Positions 41,292 to 49,961 of a stretch of 64,000 nucleotides of DNA are shown piece after piece (the first letter of the stretch is position 1; each line of letters opens with the position of its first letter). The stretch is taken from assembly GCA_026709265.1 (NCBI GenBank), contig JAPOTI010000013.1, positions 1 to 64,000 of the forward strand, written 5' to 3'. The notes beneath the pieces are model-generated. The model was not told the DNA's origin. It searched no databases and saw nothing but the letters and a program-made list of their open reading frames with translations. A program made the position numbers and the translations under genes. Source of the DNA: Paracoccaceae bacterium. GTDB lineage: Bacteria; Pseudomonadota; Alphaproteobacteria; Rhodobacterales; Rhodobacteraceae.

Positions 41292-41695
41292 TGCGTAAAA
41301 CTGCACTTGGTGTCAGTATCTTGCCTACCATCGCCCACGCCCAAGGCTGGGGCAATGTAGGCCAGGAGGCACCGCAGGTCTTTTCCTGGGGTCAATGGTG
41401 GACTGAGCCGCTTTTTTCGGGATTCTGGATGGCCTGGACCCGTGCAACACTTGCCTTTTTCCTGTTTGTTTTTGGCACAATTCTGATCCTGACATTTATC
41501 GAATTGCGTTGGCCGGGCGGACGGGAACGGCGGGGTGTTCTGGGTCTGACAACCACACGCGGCGATCGACTTTTCGTCGCGTTGCTCGGATCCGTCTATA
41601 TCTTTCTCGCCTGGATCGGCCTCGTCGGCACGATCTTATGGGCACCTCTTGCCATCAGCATTGTCTGGCTGAGCTTCTGTTTCTGGAAAATCTAG
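41291..41695 (+). CDS. glpU: GlpU, DUF2160 small membrane protein
   Basis: A 134-residue membrane protein always associated with this glycerol transporter. Three hydrophobic helices are visible (FWMAWTRATLAFFLFVFGTI, LFVALLGSVYIFLAWIGLVG, LAISIVWLSFCFW) after an N-terminal signal-like segment. I use the ATG at 41291 with GGAGGG four bases upstream; the track starts one codon earlier at a TTG. Its molecular role is not established. It is the last gene of the operon. Confidence 0.85.
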   Translation: MRKTALGVSILPTIAHAQGWGNVGQEAPQVFSWGQWWTEPLFSGFWMAWTRATLAFFLFVFGTILILTFIELRWPGGRERRGVLGLTTTRGDRLFVALLGSVYIFLAWIGLVGTILWAPLAISIVWLSFCFWKI

Positions 41696-42151
41696 CTGTT
41701 TGCCCGTCACCTGACACCGGGATACCCGTCAACCAGGAATTTCCCCACCAACCTTTGACCGGATTTCATGCCCTTGACGGGCCATCAGGATGTCGATGTC
41801 AACCGGCATGTCGAGGAGGCTATTGGGTCCGGTTCGGGCAATCGCCTGCACCTTCAAACCCTGTTCCGGCACTACGCGGGGGTTTGGCCCATGTCACCCG
41901 GCACCCACAATCGACTTGCTCCTTTTGATTCATGGTGATCGCATCGACCCCGGCCTCATCGCGCAGCATATCCTGCAAGCTGCCTTCTTGCCATGTTGCA
42001 CGCTGGCAATTCTCCGTCCTGAACCCACCTTTGTGTCAAGAGTTTTTTGACTTGACAGAAAATGCCGTCGTGATAGCTCATGACAGCTTGTTATTGTGAA
42101 TTCATGATGCGCATTGACTGGCGCAGCCCTGACCTTTTGGAGGACCCTGAC
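41696..42151. other. Intergenic region with possible decayed minus-strand gene
   Basis: No intact gene. On the minus strand, protein-like stretches occur in different frames (SLQDMLRDEAGVDAITMNQK near 41990-41930; NSLLDMPVDIDILMARQGHE near 41825-41770) interrupted by stops, which suggests a degraded gene of unknown identity. The last 30 bases contain the GGAGG ribosome-binding site of the aminotransferase (42138-42142). I see no confident promoter. Confidence 0.35.
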
Positions 42152-43480
42152 ATGCCGCTTGATCTGAAGCCACCACCGAATGATCTGCGAAGCTTCTGGC
42201 TGCCTTTCACTGCAAATCGACAATTCAAAAAGGCTCCACGACTTCTCGTTGCAGCTGATGGAATGTATTACCGCTCGCATGATGGTCGTGACATCCTCGA
42301 CGGCACCGCCGGTCTCTGGTGCTGCAATGCCGGACATAACAGTCCACGAATTGTCAAGGCTGTGCAGGAACAGGTTGCCACGCTCGACTTTGCACCGTCA
42401 TTTCAAATGGGTCATCCACAGAGTTTTACGCTTGCCAACCGACTTGTCGATATGGCACCCGACGACATCGAACATGCGTTCTTTACCAATTCAGGTTCAG
42501 AATCGGTTGAAACGGCCCTCAAGATCGCAATCGCCTACCATCGCGCCCGCGGTGAAGGACAGCGCACACGGTTGATCGGGCGCGAGCGCGGCTATCATGG
42601 GGTGAATTTTGGCGGCATATCGGTCGGCGGCATGGTCAACAACCGCCGGGTCTATGGCCCCATGCTGAACGGCGTGGATCATATGCGGGATACGCATTTG
42701 CCGGAACAGAATTCCTTTAGCCGCGGTTGCCCCGCATATGGTGCTGATCGCGCTGACGATCTGGAGCGATTGGTTGCATTGCACGGCCACGAAACCATCG
42801 CCGCTGTCATCATTGAACCTGTCGCAGGTTCCACCGGCGTTTTGGTCCCACCTGTTGGCTATCTCGAACGTATACGGGAATTATGCACAAAATATGGGCT
42901 GTTACTGATTTTCGATGAAGTGATCACCGGCTTTGGTCGCCTCGGTTCCAGTTTTGCCGCCGCGCATTTTGCGATCGCACCTGATCTGATCACTTGCGCC
43001 AAAGGCCTGACCAATGGCATCATTCCCATGGGAGCCGTGCTGACAACAGATGACGTTCATGACGCTTTCATGACCGGTCCCGAACATCTCATTGAACTGT
43101 TCCATGGCTACACCTATTCCGGTAATCCCGTCGCCTGTGCCGCAGCGCTGGCCACCTTGCAAACGTACGGCGAGGACAGATTGTTTGAGAATGCAGCCTC
43201 ACTGGCACCGTATTGGGAGGAGTCGATCCATGCGTTGCGAACCTGCCGGAATGTGATCGATATCAGGAATATCGGACTGATGGGGGCAATTGAACTTGCA
43301 CCGCGTCCCGGTGCCCCGACCCAACGGGCTTATGATGTCTTTGTCAAGGCCTATGAAGCCGGTGCCATGATCCGCGTCACGGGTGACACCATCGCCCTGT
43401 CACCACCGTTGATTGCTGAAAAAGAGCATATCGATCAACTCTTCAACATCCTGGGCGATGCGCTCAACGATACCGACTGA
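42152..43480 (+). CDS. Class III aminotransferase, probably beta-alanine:pyruvate
   Basis: A PLP-dependent omega-amino-acid transaminase. Seen: FTNSGSESVETALKIA (cofactor phosphate loop), YHGVNFGG, LLIFDEVITGFGR (Asp that binds the pyridine nitrogen) and LITCAKGLTNG with the Schiff-base Lys284. The N-terminal NDLRSFWLPFTANRQFKK is typical of omega-amino acid:pyruvate aminotransferases. Start at 42152 is preceded by GGAGG eight bases upstream; the tracked 42080 start is rejected. Directly downstream are an N-carbamoyl amidohydrolase and dihydropyrimidinase, whose pathway ends in beta-alanine or 3-aminoisobutyrate, so conversion of that product to a semialdehyde is the natural role. It could also act on other omega-amines. 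Confidence 0.85.
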   Translation: MPLDLKPPPNDLRSFWLPFTANRQFKKAPRLLVAADGMYYRSHDGRDILDGTAGLWCCNAGHNSPRIVKAVQEQVATLDFAPSFQMGHPQSFTLANRLVDMAPDDIEHAFFTNSGSESVETALKIAIAYHRARGEGQRTRLIGRERGYHGVNFGGISVGGMVNNRRVYGPMLNGVDHMRDTHLPEQNSFSRGCPAYGADRADDLERLVALHGHETIAAVIIEPVAGSTGVLVPPVGYLERIRELCTKYGLLLIFDEVITGFGRLGSSFAAAHFAIAPDLITCAKGLTNGIIPMGAVLTTDDVHDAFMTGPEHLIELFHGYTYSGNPVACAAALATLQTYGEDRLFENAASLAPYWEESIHALRTCRNVIDIRNIGLMGAIELAPRPGAPTQRAYDVFVKAYEAGAMIRVTGDTIALSPPLIAEKEHIDQLFNILGDALNDTD

Positions 43481-43519
43481 TACAATCGACACTCATATCA
43501 GAATTTGGAGGCGAGGATC

Positions 43520-44770
43520 TTGGCCCGATTGAACGATAATCTGAAGATCGATGGAGAACGCCTCTGGGACTCGCTGATGGAGATGGCGCAAATCGGACCT
43601 GGCGTTGCGGGTGGCAATAATCGGCAAACGCTGACTGATGAGGACGGTGAGGCCCGCGATCTGTTCCAGTCGTGGTGCAGACAGGCCGGGCTCGTAGTCA
43701 ACACCGACCGTATGGGCACGATGTTCGCACGGCGTGAGGGGGAGGATCCCACGGCACTGCCCGTCTATGTGGGGTCACATCTCGACACCCAGCCCACGGG
43801 CGGAAAGTATGACGGTGTGCTGGGTGTGCTGGGCGGTCTGGAAATCATACGAAGCCTGAATGATCTCGGCATCCGGACACGCCACCCCATCGTGGTCACC
43901 AACTGGACCAATGAGGAAGGGACACGTTTTGCCCCGGCGATGCTGGCTTCCGGCGTCTTTGCTGGGATTCATGACGAAGAATGGGCGTATAATCGTGAGG
44001 ATGCCGAGGGAAAGCGTTTCGGTGATGAACTGAAGCGAATTGGCTGGCAGGGCAGCGAGATCACCGGAGATCGCAAAATGCATGCCTTTTTCGAACTGCA
44101 TATCGAACAGGGGCCAATTCTGGAAGCTCAAGGTCATGAGATTGGCGTTGTCACTCATGGGCAGGGCCTGTCATGGACCCAGGTCACCATCACCGGGAAA
44201 GATAGCCATACCGGGTCCACGCCAATGAATATGCGTCGCAATGCCGGTCTTGGCATGGCACGGATTCTCAATCTCGTTGATGAGATTGCGTGGGATTTCG
44301 CACCCGATGCGGTGGGTGCCGCAGGACATATTGATGTCTATCCGAACAGCCGCAATGTGATCCCCGGCAGAGCCGTATTCACGATTGATTTTCGCTCACC
44401 TGACAAACCCACCATAGTGGCCATGGAGGATCGATTGAAATCCGAAGGGGAGGCCATTTGTCAGGACATGAATCTCGACGTGGAATTTGAGAAGATTGGC
44501 GGCTTTGATCCCGTCGAATTTGACGCCGGCTGTGTCATGGCGGTCCGCAACGCTGCTGCTCGACTCGGTTATTCTCATCAGGATATTATTTCCGGTGCCG
44601 GACATGATGCATGCTGGATCAATCGTGTCGCTCCCACCGCGATGGTGATGTGTCCCTGTGTCGATGGCCTGTCCCATAATGAAGCGGAGGACATCAGCCC
44701 GGAATGGGCGACAGCAGGTGCCAACGTGCTGTTCCATGCGGTGGTCGAAACGGCAGAAATCATTCCATGA
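43520..44770 (+). CDS. hyuC: Zn-dependent N-carbamoyl-beta-alanine/L-amino acid amidohydrolase
   Basis: M20-family metallohydrolase that removes the carbamoyl group from N-carbamoyl-beta-alanine (third step of reductive pyrimidine degradation) or from N-carbamoyl amino acids. Metal ligands are visible in VGSHLDTQPTGGKYDG and TNEEGTRFAP; HIEQGPILE and SGAGHDACWI are also diagnostic. No ATG exists near the expected start. The track opens at a TTG (43505); the TTG at 43520, eight bases after GGAGG, fits better and makes the protein 416 residues. It lies 39 bases after the aminotransferase. Distinguishing beta-ureidopropionase from L-carbamoylase by sequence is uncertain; the neighbours favour the former. 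Confidence 0.85.
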   Translation: MARLNDNLKIDGERLWDSLMEMAQIGPGVAGGNNRQTLTDEDGEARDLFQSWCRQAGLVVNTDRMGTMFARREGEDPTALPVYVGSHLDTQPTGGKYDGVLGVLGGLEIIRSLNDLGIRTRHPIVVTNWTNEEGTRFAPAMLASGVFAGIHDEEWAYNREDAEGKRFGDELKRIGWQGSEITGDRKMHAFFELHIEQGPILEAQGHEIGVVTHGQGLSWTQVTITGKDSHTGSTPMNMRRNAGLGMARILNLVDEIAWDFAPDAVGAAGHIDVYPNSRNVIPGRAVFTIDFRSPDKPTIVAMEDRLKSEGEAICQDMNLDVEFEKIGGFDPVEFDAGCVMAVRNAAARLGYSHQDIISGAGHDACWINRVAPTAMVMCPCVDGLSHNEAEDISPEWATAGANVLFHAVVETAEIIP

Positions 44771-44842
44771 GACATGCTCTGTTCCGCACGCAATCAACAG
44801 TCGCGAGGTCAGTGACAGAGGCTAAGGTCGGCATGAAACACA

Positions 44843-44862
44843 CTGATTTTGGCACAAATCAG
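44843..44862 (+). promoter_or_regulatory. Small stem-loop in the dihydropyrimidinase leader
   Basis: CTGATTT and AAATCAG form a perfect 7-bp stem with a 6-base loop, ending about ten bases before the AGGAGA ribosome-binding site of the next gene. It could be an operator or could modulate translation. Confidence 0.3.
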
Positions 44863-44884
44863 AGGGTGACATAGGAGAATCGAG

Positions 44885-46345
44885 ATGTCCAAGGTGATCA
44901 AGGGTGGAACGGTCGTCACAGCTGACCGCTCGTGGCAGGCGGATGTTCGTATCGAGGACGAAAAAATTGCCGAGATCGGTAATGATCTGAAAGGTGACAG
45001 TTATATTGATGCTGAGGGGGCTTATGTCATTCCTGGAGGCATCGACCCGCATACACATCTGGAAATGCCGTTTATGGGCACCACGGCCGCAGAAACCTTT
45101 GAATCAGGAACCTGGTCAGCGGCGGCCGGTGGCACCACCATGTTAGTGGATTTTTGCCTTCCCGGTAGCGATGGTTCGATCAGGAATGCCATTGGTGAAT
45201 GGCATCGTAAATCGGCACCGCAGATCTGTGCGGATATCGGTTATCACATGGCGGTGACGGGCTGGAACGAACACATTTTCAATGAAATGAAGGATGCGGT
45301 CGATATGGGCGTCAATTCCTTCAAACATTTCATGGCTTACAAGGGGGCTCTCATGGTGGATGATGACGAAATGTTCGCCTCATTCAACCGCTGCCGCGAG
45401 CTTGGTGCCCTTCCCATGGTGCATGCGGAAAATGGCGATATCATCGCCGAATTGCAGCAAAAATATCTGGAGATGGGCATCACTGGTCCCGAGGGCCATG
45501 CCTATTCCCGCCCCGCTGAGGTTGAAGGGGAAGCGGCCAATCGGGCAATCATGATTGCCGATGCGGCGTCCGTCCCACTCTATATCGTGCATGTCTCATG
45601 CGAACAGGCACATGAAGCCATCCGTCGCGCGCGCCAGAAAGGGATGCGGATCTATGGCGAACCCTTGATCCAGTTCCTCACATTGGACGAGAGCGCATAT
45701 TTCTCTGATGACTGGGATCATGCCGCGCGGCGGGTCATGTCACCTCCCTTCCGCTCAAAGGAACACCAGGATGGGCTATGGAATGGTCTTGCGGCAGGCT
45801 CGTTGCAAGTCGTCGCCACCGACCATTGTGCTTTCACGACTGCGCAGAAGCAGCGGGGGCGGGACAACTTCACGCTCATTCCCAATGGGACCGGGGGGTT
45901 GGAAGAAAGGATGGCCGTCTTGTGGACCGAGGGTGTTGAGAAAGGGCGGCTCACGGCGAACGAATTTGTCGCCGTGACGTCAACCAATATTGCCAAGATA
46001 CTGAATATCTATCCCACCAAGGGGGCGTTACTCCCCGGTGCCGACGCCGATATTGTGGTATGGGATCCGGCGATCAGCAAGACAATCTCAGCGACGACGC
46101 ACAAATCAATCCTCGACTACAATGTATTCGAAGGGTTCGAGGTCATGGCACAGCCACGCTACACCCTGTCGCGCGGCGAAGTGATCTGGGCCTGGGGACA
46201 GAATTCTCAGCCACAGCCAGGGCGCGGGCGGTTTGTGCCGCGACCACCTTTCCCGGCTCCGCATCAGGCGGTCGCCAAATGGAAGGAACTCAATCGTCCC
46301 CGCAAGGTTGAACGCGACCCGCTGAATATTCCAGCAGGAATTTGA
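44885..46345 (+). CDS. hydA: Dihydropyrimidinase / hydantoinase
   Basis: Amidohydrolase-superfamily enzyme that opens dihydrouracil, dihydrothymine or hydantoin rings. Metal ligands: PGGIDPHTHLEMP (His-x-His), the carboxylated Lys in KHFMAYKGALMVDDDE, His in MVHAENGD and YIVHVS, and the Asp in VATDHCAF. Length (486) is normal. AGGAGA precedes the ATG. It follows the carbamoylase gene after 114 bases, consistent with the pathway order dihydropyrimidinase then ureidopropionase then transaminase. Dihydropyrimidine dehydrogenase, needed for uracil itself, is not in the window, so hydantoins or dihydropyrimidines may be the direct substrates. Confidence 0.93.
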   Translation: MSKVIKGGTVVTADRSWQADVRIEDEKIAEIGNDLKGDSYIDAEGAYVIPGGIDPHTHLEMPFMGTTAAETFESGTWSAAAGGTTMLVDFCLPGSDGSIRNAIGEWHRKSAPQICADIGYHMAVTGWNEHIFNEMKDAVDMGVNSFKHFMAYKGALMVDDDEMFASFNRCRELGALPMVHAENGDIIAELQQKYLEMGITGPEGHAYSRPAEVEGEAANRAIMIADAASVPLYIVHVSCEQAHEAIRRARQKGMRIYGEPLIQFLTLDESAYFSDDWDHAARRVMSPPFRSKEHQDGLWNGLAAGSLQVVATDHCAFTTAQKQRGRDNFTLIPNGTGGLEERMAVLWTEGVEKGRLTANEFVAVTSTNIAKILNIYPTKGALLPGADADIVVWDPAISKTISATTHKSILDYNVFEGFEVMAQPRYTLSRGEVIWAWGQNSQPQPGRGRFVPRPPFPAPHQAVAKWKELNRPRKVERDPLNIPAGI

Positions 46346-46384
46346 CCGGCGCGGTGTGCCCCTTTCATTGGCCCTTTCCATAGC

Positions 46385-47167
46385 ATGTCAGAACACGCCA
46401 TATCTGCCGTCGATCTCGGCCTCGAATTCCCGACCCGCGATGGTAAAATTGAAGCGCTGCAACAGATTAATCTCGAGGTTGAAAGCGGAGAATTCATCGC
46501 TCTGATCGGCCCGTCCGGTTGTGGCAAAACCACGTTCCTGCGGATCGTTGCCGCACTTGAAAAACCGACATCGGGGGTTATCCGGGTCAATGGTCTTTCG
46601 CCTGAGGAAGCAAGAAAAGCGCGCAGCTATGGCTATGTTTTTCAGGCAGCCGGACTCTATCCATGGCGTTCTATCGCTGCCAATGTGCGCCTGCCCCTGG
46701 AAGTGATGGGATTCGATCGCCGTGAACGCGATGACCGGGTGCGTCACGCGCTCGATCTTGTGGGTCTGTCAGGATTCGAAAAACAATTCCCATGGCAACT
46801 CTCCGGGGGGATGCAACAACGCGCATCCATTGCCCGCGCCCTGTGTTTTGATGCCGATATTCTGCTGATGGACGAACCTTTCGGTGCCCTGGATGAAATC
46901 GTTCGCGACCATCTCAACGAACAACTTCTTGCCCTATGGCAGAAGACAGGCAAGACTGTTGGCTTCGTGACCCATTCAATTCCCGAAGCCGTCTATCTGG
47001 CATCACGTATCGTGGTCATGAGTCCGCGGCCCGGTCGCATCACGGCAGTGATTGAAAATGACCTGCCGACGGAACGTCCACTCGAGATCAGAGATTCATC
47101 GGAATTCATTGCCATTGCGCAGAAAGTCCGTCATGCGCTCCGCGCCGGAGGCGACGCACATGATTAA
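46385..47167 (+). CDS. ABC transporter ATPase, nitrate/taurine/NMT1 type
   Basis: Walker A GPSGCGKTTFLR, Q-loop YVFQAAGLYPWRS, signature LSGGMQQRASIARAL, Walker B ILLMDEPFGALDE and switch His FVTHSIPEAVYL are all intact. This SsuB/ThiZ-like ATPase serves the two permeases and NMT1/THI5-type binding protein encoded downstream. It lies 39 bases after dihydropyrimidinase, so the importer most likely brings in the substrate of that pathway. The start codon has only a weak ribosome-binding site. Confidence 0.9.
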   Translation: MSEHAISAVDLGLEFPTRDGKIEALQQINLEVESGEFIALIGPSGCGKTTFLRIVAALEKPTSGVIRVNGLSPEEARKARSYGYVFQAAGLYPWRSIAANVRLPLEVMGFDRRERDDRVRHALDLVGLSGFEKQFPWQLSGGMQQRASIARALCFDADILLMDEPFGALDEIVRDHLNEQLLALWQKTGKTVGFVTHSIPEAVYLASRIVVMSPRPGRITAVIENDLPTERPLEIRDSSEFIAIAQKVRHALRAGGDAHD

Positions 47168-48035
47168 GGTTACGGCGCTTGTTCTGCCGGTAACCACCGT
47201 CGTGTTGGCGATTATTGGCATTTGGTACCTTTTTGCTTTCTCATTGAATTCCCAGTGGGCTGAGGATCAGGCTGCGCGGGCGGGCGTGGAACTCACGGCC
47301 ACCGAACTCTGGGCCGCAACGATGTCGCAAGACAGACCAAGACTGGCGACCCCACATCAGGTGGCGGCAGAACTCTGGGACACCACAATCAACAAGAAGG
47401 TGACGTCGAAACGAAGCTTGATTTTCCATGGCTGGGTAACTCTCTCTGCGACGCTGCTGGGATTTGTCATCGGCACCATGCTGGGAATTCTTTTGGCGAT
47501 TGGGATTGTGCATAATCGGGCAATGAATCTCAGCGTCATGCCATGGGCCATCGCCAGTCAGGCCATCCCCATCCTCGCACTGGCACCGATGATTATCGTT
47601 GTCCTGCATTCAGTCGGACTCTCCGGGTTGCTGCCTAAAGCCTGTATTTCAGCTTATCTGAGCTTCTTTCCGGTCGTGGTCGGCATGGTGTCAGGGTTCC
47701 GCAGCCCCAATCAGATGTCCCTGGATCTTCTTGATACCTATGCCGCCAGTCGACCACAGATATTCTGGAAGCTCCGCCTCCCCGCCTCCATGCCGTATCT
47801 GTTTACTTCGCTCAAGGTGGGTGCTGCGGCATCACTCGTCGGCGCGATCGTTGGGGAACTCCCCACCGGTGCTGTCGCCGGACTCGGTGCGCGTTTGCTG
47901 GTCGGCAGCTATTATGGGCAGACGATACAGATCTGGTCAGCACTTTTTGCCGCTGCTGCACTGGCGGCGCTGTTGGTTGGACTCATCGGACTGGCGCAAA
48001 AAGTCACTCTCCGGCAAATGGGAATGGCCCGCTGA
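47160..48035 (+). CDS. ABC transporter permease 1 (SsuC/ThiX-like)
   Basis: I use the ATG at 47160 (GGAGG nine bases upstream, eight-base overlap with the ATPase gene). The track opens 36 codons earlier, inside the ATPase gene. The protein has an N-terminal membrane helix (ALVLPVTTVVLAIIGIWYLF), a short periplasmic domain of about 75 residues and then the usual BPD_transp_1 helices, including the EAA-like loop DTYAASRPQIFWKLRLPASM. The extra periplasmic domain between helix 1 and 2 is typical of this pyrimidine-cluster type. Confidence 0.88.
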   Translation: MIKVTALVLPVTTVVLAIIGIWYLFAFSLNSQWAEDQAARAGVELTATELWAATMSQDRPRLATPHQVAAELWDTTINKKVTSKRSLIFHGWVTLSATLLGFVIGTMLGILLAIGIVHNRAMNLSVMPWAIASQAIPILALAPMIIVVLHSVGLSGLLPKACISAYLSFFPVVVGMVSGFRSPNQMSLDLLDTYAASRPQIFWKLRLPASMPYLFTSLKVGAAASLVGAIVGELPTGAVAGLGARLLVGSYYGQTIQIWSALFAAAALAALLVGLIGLAQKVTLRQMGMAR

Positions 48036-48883
48036 CTGATCTCCTCACCGGCTTCGTCATCTGGGGACTGGCCTGGTGGCTCAATGGCCGCCTCGCCGCC
48101 CGTGCCCAACACCGCATTGTGCATTTTGCCGTTCCCGCAATTTTTGGGGTTACCGTTCTGCTCGTCTGGGAATGTCTGGTACGCGGGCTCAATGTTCCAG
48201 GAGTCATCTTGCCGGCACCCTCGGTCATCATCGGTGCATTTGCCGGCAATGGCGCAATGCTGTGGGGCGATCTGGTGCAAACTTTCTTCAAGGGTGCTCT
48301 GTCCGGATATGTGATCGGTTGCAGCGCCGGGATTCTCACCGCGATTCTGATCCATCGTTCACTATTTTTGCGGCGCGGCCTGCTTCCGGTAGGAAATTTC
48401 CTTGCGGCCCTGCCGATTGTTGGCACCGCCCCCATCTTCGTCATGTGGTTTGGTTTTGGCTGGCAGTCAAAAGCGGCGGTTGTTATCGCCATGGTCTATT
48501 TTCCGATGTTGATCAATATGGTCGAGGGGCTGTCCTCCTCTGACGCCATGCAACGGGACCTGATGAAAACCTATGCCGCTTCCTACTGGCAGACGATGTT
48601 CAAATTGACTCTTCCGGCTGCCATGCCATTTGCCTTTAATGGGCTGAAAATCTGTACAACATTGTCGCTGATTGGTGCTATTGTTGCCGAATTCTTCGGG
48701 TCGCCCACGCTGGGAATTGGATTTCGTATCTCGACCGAAGTCGGTCGACTGGCACTGGATGTCGTCTGGGCAGAAATTATTGTTGCGGCGGTGACCGGCA
48801 CGGTCTTTTACGGACTGGTCGCCGCGAGTGAACGTGGGGTGACCTTTTGGCACCCCTCAATACGGGGCCGGTCGGCCTCATGA
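48032..48883 (+). CDS. ABC transporter permease 2, probable CTG start
   Basis: A second BPD_transp_1 permease with loop KTYAASYWQTMFKLTLPAAM. The track starts at a GTG at 48119, which would truncate the protein into the middle of a membrane segment and has no ribosome-binding site. The frame is open upstream to a CTG at 48032 that overlaps the permease 1 stop (CTGA), adding LTDLLTGFVIWGLAWWLNGR, a convincing first membrane helix. No ATG, GTG or TTG exists in between. I therefore mark the CTG as start while noting the uncertainty. It pairs with permease 1 as the heterodimeric channel. Confidence 0.72.
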   Translation: MTDLLTGFVIWGLAWWLNGRLAARAQHRIVHFAVPAIFGVTVLLVWECLVRGLNVPGVILPAPSVIIGAFAGNGAMLWGDLVQTFFKGALSGYVIGCSAGILTAILIHRSLFLRRGLLPVGNFLAALPIVGTAPIFVMWFGFGWQSKAAVVIAMVYFPMLINMVEGLSSSDAMQRDLMKTYAASYWQTMFKLTLPAAMPFAFNGLKICTTLSLIGAIVAEFFGSPTLGIGFRISTEVGRLALDVVWAEIIVAAVTGTVFYGLVAASERGVTFWHPSIRGRSAS

Positions 48884-48902
48884 CCAAAAAAGGAGTCGAA
48901 TC

Positions 48903-49883
48903 ATGAAAAAGATTGCTGCCGCGTGTATCGCGGTTGGACTGGCAACGGGTGCCGCTTCGGCAATGGACGAAGTGACCCTGCAGCTCAAATGGGTCACGCA
49001 GGCTCAGTTTGCCGGATATTATGTCGCTCTCGACAAGGGCTACTACAAGGATGAAAATCTTGAGGTGACCATCAATGCAGGTGGCCCCGATATTGCGCCG
49101 CCCCAGGTTCTTGCCGGTGGCGGCGCAGATGTGATCATTGAATGGTTGCCGGCGGCCCTGGCAGCACGCGAGAGGGGTTTACCGCTGGTCAATATTGCCC
49201 AACCCTTCAAATCCTCGGGGCTTATGCTGACATGCAGCAAGGAGTCCGGAATCAGTTCACCCACAGACTTTCCTGGCCGAACCCTCGGCGTGTGGTTTTT
49301 CGGCAATGAATATCCGTTTCTGAGCTGGATGAGCCAACTCGGTATTCCGACCGATGGCGGTGGTGGGGGTGTCACCGTGTTGAAACAGGGATTCAACGTT
49401 GACCCCCTCCTTCAAGGTCAGGCCGATTGCATTTCCACCATGACTTACAACGAATACTGGCAAGTCATTGATGCCGGCATTTCTGCCGATGAACTGGTGA
49501 CGTTCAAATACGAAGATCAGGGTGTTGCGACACTGGAAGACGGGATCTATGTCCATGAAGAGCGCCTTTCCGATCCCGCTTTCGTTGACAAGATGGTACG
49601 TTTTGTTCGGGCATCAATGCGCGGATGGAAAGACGCCGAGGCTGATCCGGATGCTGCCGCTGAAATCGTTCTCGACAATGATGCGACGGGTGCGCAGACA
49701 GAAAAACATCAAAAACGGATGATGGGCGAGATCGCCAAACTCACCGCAGGGTCAAATGGTACTCTGGATCCGGCTGACTTCCAAAGGACCGTTGACACGC
49801 TCCTCGCCGGAGGCTCCGATCCCGTTATCACGATGCAACCTGAGGGTGCCTGGACGCATCTCATCACCGACCAGGCTCTGTAG
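48903..49883 (+). CDS. NMT1/THI5-like substrate-binding protein
   Basis: Periplasmic binding protein with a clear signal peptide (MKKIAAACIAVGLATGAASA) and the family start VTLQLKWVTQAQFAGYYVAL. AAGGAG stands eight bases before the ATG. The NMT1/THI5 family binds pyrimidine-like or other small N-containing ligands; the gene order behind dihydropyrimidinase, an ATPase and two permeases points to a pyrimidine or hydantoin derivative. It is the last gene of the cluster. Confidence 0.9.
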   Translation: MKKIAAACIAVGLATGAASAMDEVTLQLKWVTQAQFAGYYVALDKGYYKDENLEVTINAGGPDIAPPQVLAGGGADVIIEWLPAALAARERGLPLVNIAQPFKSSGLMLTCSKESGISSPTDFPGRTLGVWFFGNEYPFLSWMSQLGIPTDGGGGGVTVLKQGFNVDPLLQGQADCISTMTYNEYWQVIDAGISADELVTFKYEDQGVATLEDGIYVHEERLSDPAFVDKMVRFVRASMRGWKDAEADPDAAAEIVLDNDATGAQTEKHQKRMMGEIAKLTAGSNGTLDPADFQRTVDTLLAGGSDPVITMQPEGAWTHLITDQAL

Positions 49884-49901
49884 TCGATTGCAAAAACAGT
49901 T

Positions 49902-49961
49902 CCAGACCCGTTTCATACCGCGAATGAGCCGTGGGGTTCACGTTCGTCGGAACGGGTCTGG
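49902..49961. terminator. Inverted repeat between convergent genes, possible bidirectional terminator
   Basis: CCAGACCCGTT (49902-49912) and AACGGGTCTGG (49951-49961) are perfect 11-bp complements separated by 38 bases and straddling the truA stop codon. The position between convergent transcripts suggests termination or mRNA 3'-end protection in both directions, although a T-run is lacking and the loop is long. Confidence 0.45.
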
